From Betaproteobacteria bacterium (lineage in GTDB: Bacteria > Pseudomonadota > Gammaproteobacteria > Burkholderiales > Burkholderiaceae_C): a DNA stretch of 37,395 bases. The notes beneath the pieces are model-generated. The model searched no databases, had not been told where the DNA came from, and saw only the letters and a list, made by a program, of their open reading frames with translations. The DNA lies in assembly GCA_025360705.1 (NCBI GenBank), contig JANYBQ010000256.1:1-37395 (forward strand). The letters are read 5' to 3'. A program made the translations under genes and the position numbers. This document shows positions 33,552-37,395 of this stretch, in pieces (position 1 is the first letter of the stretch; each line of letters opens with the position of its first letter).

Positions 33552-35909
33552 TCAAACGGTGCGGCCGAAAGGCCCTTCGTTGCCTACCTGAACCAGCTTG
33601 CCCGACGCCACTTTTGTCTTGGGCTTACCCGGTCCGCTGGCCACGCAATCGGCGTAGTACCGCACCTTGCCATCTTCGCCCTCGATCTCCACCAGGCCGT
33701 GGATGTCCGTCTCGAAGCCGGGGCACTGCGCGTTGAACTCGCGCGAAAACTTCAGGTAATCGACGATCTTCTTGTTGAACACCTCGCCGGGGATCAGCAG
33801 CGGGATGCCGGGCGGGTACGGCGTGACCAGCGATGTGGTGATCCGTCCCTCCAGATGGTCGATCTCGACCCGTTCGGTCTTGCGGTGCGCGATGTAGGCG
33901 AAGGCGTCGCTGGGCTTCATTGCCGGCGTCAGGTCCGACAAATACATCTCGGTGGTGAGGCGAGCGATATCGTAGCGCGCATACAGCTCGTGCACGTAGT
34001 GGCACAGATCGGCCAGGCCCATGCGCTCGTAACGCGGGAACTGCTGGCAAAACTCCGGCAGGATGCGCCACATCGGCTGATTCTTGGCATAGTCGTCCTT
34101 GAACTGCTGCAACGCGGTCAACAAGCTGTTCCAGCGGCCCTTGGTGATGCCGATGGTGAACATGATGAAGAAGCTGTACAGGCCGGTCTTCTCGACCACC
34201 ACGCCGTGTTCGGCCAGGAACTTGGTCACGATGCTGGCCGGTATGCCGGTCTTGGCGAACTTGCCGTTCAGGTCCATGCCCGGCGTGACGATGGTGGACT
34301 TGATTGGATCCAGCATGTTGAAGCCGGTTGCCATCTTGCCAAAGCCGTGCCAGTTGACGCCAGCCTTGGCTTTGCGTGATTCTCCCTTGATGATCCAGTC
34401 ATCGGCGCGACCAATGCCCTCGTCCACCAGCTTGTCCGGCCCCCACACCTTGAACCACCAGTCGTCGCCGTATTCGGCGTCGATCTTGCGCATGGCGCGA
34501 CGAAAGTCCAGCGCCTCGGCAATGCTCTCCTCCACCAGCGCCGTACCGCCCGGTGGCTCCATCATGGCGGCCGCGACATCGCAGCTCGCAATGATGCTGT
34601 ACTGGGGGCTGGTGCTGGTGTGCATCAGGTACGCTTCGTTGAACAGGTGCCGGTCCAGCTTGGTCTGCTGGGCGTCCTGCACCAGCACATGGCTGGCCTG
34701 ACTGATGCCGGCCAGCAGTTTGTGGATCGACTGCGTTGCATAGACCACCGCCTCTTTCGGCCGCGCGCGCTTCTTGCCCATCGCATGGTAGGTGCCGTAG
34801 AAGGGATGAAACGCTGCATGCGGCAGCCAGGCCTCGTCGAAATGCAGGTTCTCCACGTAGCCGTCGAGCATGCCCTTGATGGTTTCGGTGTTGTACAACA
34901 CCCCGTCGTAGGTGGACTGCGTGATCGTCAGCACCCGCGGCTTGACGGCTTTTGCGTCCACGCCTTTGAGCAGCGGGTTGGCCCGGATCTTGGCCTGGAT
35001 CGCGGCCGGTTCAAACTCCTCCTTGGGGATCGGACCGATGATGCCGAAATGGTTGCGCGTGGGCTTGAGGAACACGGGTATGGCGCCCGTCATGACAATG
35101 GCGTGCAGGATGGATTTGTGGCAGTTGCGGTCCACCACCACCACGTCACCCGGGGCCACGCAGTGGTGCCAGACGATCTTGTTCGACGTGCTGGTGCCAT
35201 TGGTCACGAAGAAACAATGGTCGGCATTGAAAATACGCGCGGCGTTGCGCTCGGATGCGGCAATCGGGCCGGTATGGTCGAGTAGTTGCCCGAGTTCTTC
35301 CACTGCATTGCAGACGTCGGCGCGCAGCATGTTCTCGCCGAAGAACTGGTGAAACATCTGTCCCACCGGACTCTTGAGAAACGCCACCCCGCCGGAATGC
35401 CCGGGGCAGTGCCAGGAGTAGGAGCCGTCCTCCGCGTAGTCCAGCAGCGCCTTGAAAAATGGCGGCTGCAAGCCTTCCAGATAACTCTTGGCCTCGCGGA
35501 TGATATGGCGCGCCACAAATTCCGGCGTGTCTTCGAACATATGGATGAAACCGTGCAGCTCGCGCAGGATGTCGTTCGGAATATGCCGCGAGGTCTTGGT
35601 TTCGCCGTAGACGTATATCGGAACCTCCAGGTTCTTGCGCCGCACCTCCTCGATGAACTGGCGCAGGTTAAGCACGGCGGGGTCGAGGTCCGGGCCGGGC
35701 GTGAACTCCTCGTCGTCGATGGACAATATGAAGGCACTCGCGCGGGACTGCTGTTGCGCGAATTGCGACAGGTCGCCGTAACTGGTCACGCCCAGCACCT
35801 CGAATCCTTCGCCTTCTATCGCCTGCGCCAGCGCGCGGATGCCCAGTCCGGACGTGTTCTCGGAGCGGAAATCTTCGTCGATGATGACAATGGGAAAGCG
35901 GAATTTCAT
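33552..35909 (-). CDS. PLP-dependent Lys/Orn/Arg decarboxylase (fold type I, large form)
   Basis: 785 aa. N-terminal response-regulator-like wing domain (about 1-130), PLP domain with the Schiff-base lysine at about Lys397 in ATQSIHKLLAG and the ring-binding Asp in HFDEAW (about 358), then the C-terminal domain. Length and motifs fit the AdiA/LdcC family of acid-resistance or polyamine-producing decarboxylases; overall I favour an arginine or lysine decarboxylase but cannot decide the substrate. No amino-acid/amine antiporter (AdiC or CadB type) is next to it, which would suit a biosynthetic role. GGAG precedes the ATG by 6 nt. Convergent with fabI. Confidence 0.9.
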   Translation of the reverse strand: MKFRFPIVIIDEDFRSENTSGLGIRALAQAIEGEGFEVLGVTSYGDLSQFAQQQSRASAFILSIDDEEFTPGPDLDPAVLNLRQFIEEVRRKNLEVPIYVYGETKTSRHIPNDILRELHGFIHMFEDTPEFVARHIIREAKSYLEGLQPPFFKALLDYAEDGSYSWHCPGHSGGVAFLKSPVGQMFHQFFGENMLRADVCNAVEELGQLLDHTGPIAASERNAARIFNADHCFFVTNGTSTSNKIVWHHCVAPGDVVVVDRNCHKSILHAIVMTGAIPVFLKPTRNHFGIIGPIPKEEFEPAAIQAKIRANPLLKGVDAKAVKPRVLTITQSTYDGVLYNTETIKGMLDGYVENLHFDEAWLPHAAFHPFYGTYHAMGKKRARPKEAVVYATQSIHKLLAGISQASHVLVQDAQQTKLDRHLFNEAYLMHTSTSPQYSIIASCDVAAAMMEPPGGTALVEESIAEALDFRRAMRKIDAEYGDDWWFKVWGPDKLVDEGIGRADDWIIKGESRKAKAGVNWHGFGKMATGFNMLDPIKSTIVTPGMDLNGKFAKTGIPASIVTKFLAEHGVVVEKTGLYSFFIMFTIGITKGRWNSLLTALQQFKDDYAKNQPMWRILPEFCQQFPRYERMGLADLCHYVHELYARYDIARLTTEMYLSDLTPAMKPSDAFAYIAHRKTERVEIDHLEGRITTSLVTPYPPGIPLLIPGEVFNKKIVDYLKFSREFNAQCPGFETDIHGLVEIEGEDGKVRYYADCVASGPGKPKTKVASGKLVQVGNEGPFGRTV

Positions 35910-36080
35910 GGCGGCTCCGGCAGCAGAAAATAGGTATCAGGCGCGCAGTGTAAGGAATTAAGGCGCAGGCTATGCCGTGGTGATTCACATTTGCCCCAGA
36001 ATGTGGTGCAACCAAGACAATACGAAGTATCGGAGGGGACTGACTTGTACCCAGGTTATGGCGTAACTAAAGGAATATTT

Positions 36081-36506
36081 ATGGCTGAATCCACCATCTG
36101 GTGGTTATGCGCGGGAGCGGCCGTAGCGGTGGAGTTACTGACCGGCACGTTCTACCTGCTGATGCTCGCGGTAGGTCTTGCCGCAGCGGCAGTGGCAGCG
36201 CAGCTGGGCGCCGGTACGGTGCCCCAGTTGCTCGTCGCCGCTGCGGTTGGTGGTGGCTCTGTCGGCGGCTGGCACATGCGGCAGCTCAGGCGGCCAGCGG
36301 CTCCACCCGCAAGCGCCAATCGGGACGTCAATCTGGACATCGGCGAAACCATACATGTGGACGCGTGGAACGCCGATGGCACCGCCACGGTGAAATACCG
36401 CGGTGCCAATTGGACCGTTATACATAGAAGCGGCAACACGCCTTCGACCGGCGCGCATCGTGTGGCAGAAGTCATCGGCAGCCGCCTGTTGGTCGAAAAA
36501 ATCTAG
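36081..36506 (+). CDS. NfeD family membrane protein
   Basis: 141 aa from ATG 36081 (AAAGGA 7 nt upstream). Two hydrophobic helices (about residues 6-28 and 32-62) and a C-terminal OB-fold-like domain, with GETIHVDAWNADGTATVKYRGANWTV, the NfeD pattern. NfeD proteins partner SPFH/stomatin proteins in membrane microdomains, and such a gene follows 53 bp downstream. An in-frame TTG at 36045 preceded by GGAGGGG would add 12 residues. The 171-bp spacer upstream has no other gene that I can support. Confidence 0.88.
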   Translation: MAESTIWWLCAGAAVAVELLTGTFYLLMLAVGLAAAAVAAQLGAGTVPQLLVAAAVGGGSVGGWHMRQLRRPAAPPASANRDVNLDIGETIHVDAWNADGTATVKYRGANWTVIHRSGNTPSTGAHRVAEVIGSRLLVEKI

Positions 36507-36559
36507 ACTCCTCAGAACTTGTCTTAGCTCTTGTCAACATCAACACCCCGGGAAACCTC

Positions 36560-37395
36560 ATGGAAATCGCCGTCATTATTTTTGTCATAGCCGTTATCTT
36601 CATCTCGCGCTCAATCAAGGTCGTGCCGCAACAACACGCCTGGGTGATCGAACGGCTCGGGAAGTACCACGGAACCCTATCCCCCGGCTTGAACTTCCTG
36701 GTCCCGTTCATCGACAGAGTGGCATACAAACACGTGCTCAAGGAGATTCCGCTTGATATCCCGAGCCAGGTCTGCATCACACGCGACAACACGCAGTTGC
36801 AAGTCGATGGCATCCTGTATTTCCAGGTGACCGACGCCATGCGTGCCAGCTATGGTTCGTCCAACTACATCATGGCGATTTCGCAATTGGCCCAGACCTC
36901 CCTGCGCTCGGTAATCGGCAAGCTCGAACTGGACAAGACATTCGAAGAACGCGCCATCATCAATTCGCAGGTTGTCGCGGCCATCGACGAAGCCGCGCTC
37001 AACTGGGGCGTCAAGGTGCTGCGTTATGAAATCAAGGACCTCACGCCGCCCAAGGAAATCCTGCTTGCGATGCAGTCGCAGATCACGGCCGAGCGCGAGA
37101 AGCGCGCCCTGATCGCGGCGTCGGAAGGACGTCGCCAGGAGCAGATCAATATCGCCACCGGGGAGCGCGAAGCTTTCATCGCACGATCCGAAGGCGAAAA
37201 ACAAGCTGTGATCAACAAGGCCCAAGGAGACGCGCAGTCTATCCTCGCTGTCGCCGAGGCCACCGGCCAAGCCATCGAACGAATCGCGGCTGCTATTCGC
37301 CAGCCCGGCGGCGAGCAAGCGGTGCAGCTCAAGGTCGCCGAGAAGGCCGTCGAGGCCTACGCCCAGCTCGCGCAGAAGAACAACACGATGATCGT
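36560..37395 (+). CDS. SPFH/Band 7 (stomatin-like, QmcA/paraslipin type) protein, 3' end outside the window
   Basis: 278 codons visible. N-terminal membrane anchor (about 1-18), then the SPFH domain (about 20-180): VVPQQHAWVIERLGKYHGTL, PGLNFLVPFID and the VDGILYFQVTDA segment. A long Ala/Glu/Gln coiled-coil (about 185-270) begins at the end of the domain, consistent with oligomer rings. Proteins of this type scaffold membrane microdomains and modulate proteases such as FtsH. The pairing with NfeD directly upstream supports the call. Confidence 0.92.
   Translation, partial: MEIAVIIFVIAVIFISRSIKVVPQQHAWVIERLGKYHGTLSPGLNFLVPFIDRVAYKHVLKEIPLDIPSQVCITRDNTQLQVDGILYFQVTDAMRASYGSSNYIMAISQLAQTSLRSVIGKLELDKTFEERAIINSQVVAAIDEAALNWGVKVLRYEIKDLTPPKEILLAMQSQITAEREKRALIAASEGRRQEQINIATGEREAFIARSEGEKQAVINKAQGDAQSILAVAEATGQAIERIAAAIRQPGGEQAVQLKVAEKAVEAYAQLAQKNNTMI

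Noticed and set aside
36001-36080. Sigma-70 promoter for the NfeD gene
   Set aside because: TTG-type -35 candidates exist but none has a credible -10 hexamer at 16-18 nt.

Overview
The window reads as a GC-rich betaproteobacterial chromosome, most likely Burkholderiales of the Comamonadaceae (Rhodoferax/Polaromonas type). The placement is an inference from three things: the gene order (smpB beside ratA-rnfH, guaB-guaA, rimP-nusA-infB-rbfA-truB-typA, yejABEF beside fabI), close likeness of the proteins to that family, and a dispersed GC-rich intergenic repeat (G-run after an ACGCAGTGACAAGCGTG-type core) that I associate with Comamonadaceae genomes. I see no prophage, insertion sequence, CRISPR array, rRNA or tRNA. 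Nearly every base is in a gene and no gene-free stretch exceeds about 210 bases.

Layout. 1-4200 (minus strand): LD-carboxypeptidase (cut by the window edge), an unusual TadA-haloalkane dehalogenase fusion, a PaiB-like flavin protein, a CBS-BON protein and a DUF488 protein. 4244-6171 (plus): a divergent LysR regulator behind a palindromic operator candidate, then a group III truncated haemoglobin and the nitric-oxide sensor NsrR, with an NsrR-like palindrome just upstream of the haemoglobin. 6166-11570 (minus): a uracil-DNA glycosylase family protein, an alpha/beta hydrolase, a 2H phosphoesterase whose reading frame runs on out of frame through the hydrolase, then guaA and guaB separated by two tandem copies of the family repeat. 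11644-13542: DUF4124 protein, rnfH, ratA and smpB. 13565-26866 (minus): one long collinear run in transcription order rimP-nusA-infB-rbfA-truB-typA and, only 19 nt further on, a complete branched-chain amino-acid type (HAAT) ABC transporter: binding protein, fused LivH-LivM permease, LivG, LivF. 26932-32614 (minus): yejABEF peptide/microcin C type importer closed by a clear intrinsic terminator. 32652-37395: fabI, a large PLP-dependent Lys/Orn/Arg decarboxylase, and an NfeD-SPFH (stomatin-like) pair cut by the right edge.

How it fits together. Most of the window is housekeeping: guanine nucleotide synthesis, translation initiation and ribosome maturation, trans-translation, fatty-acid synthesis and solute uptake. 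The parts most worth a second look are the TadA-dehalogenase fusion with an internal Shine-Dalgarno and ATG exactly at the domain border, the probable NsrR-haemoglobin nitrosative-stress module, the lost stop codon of the 2H phosphoesterase, and the placement of the repeats. I did not find a system that I can defend as wholly undescribed.
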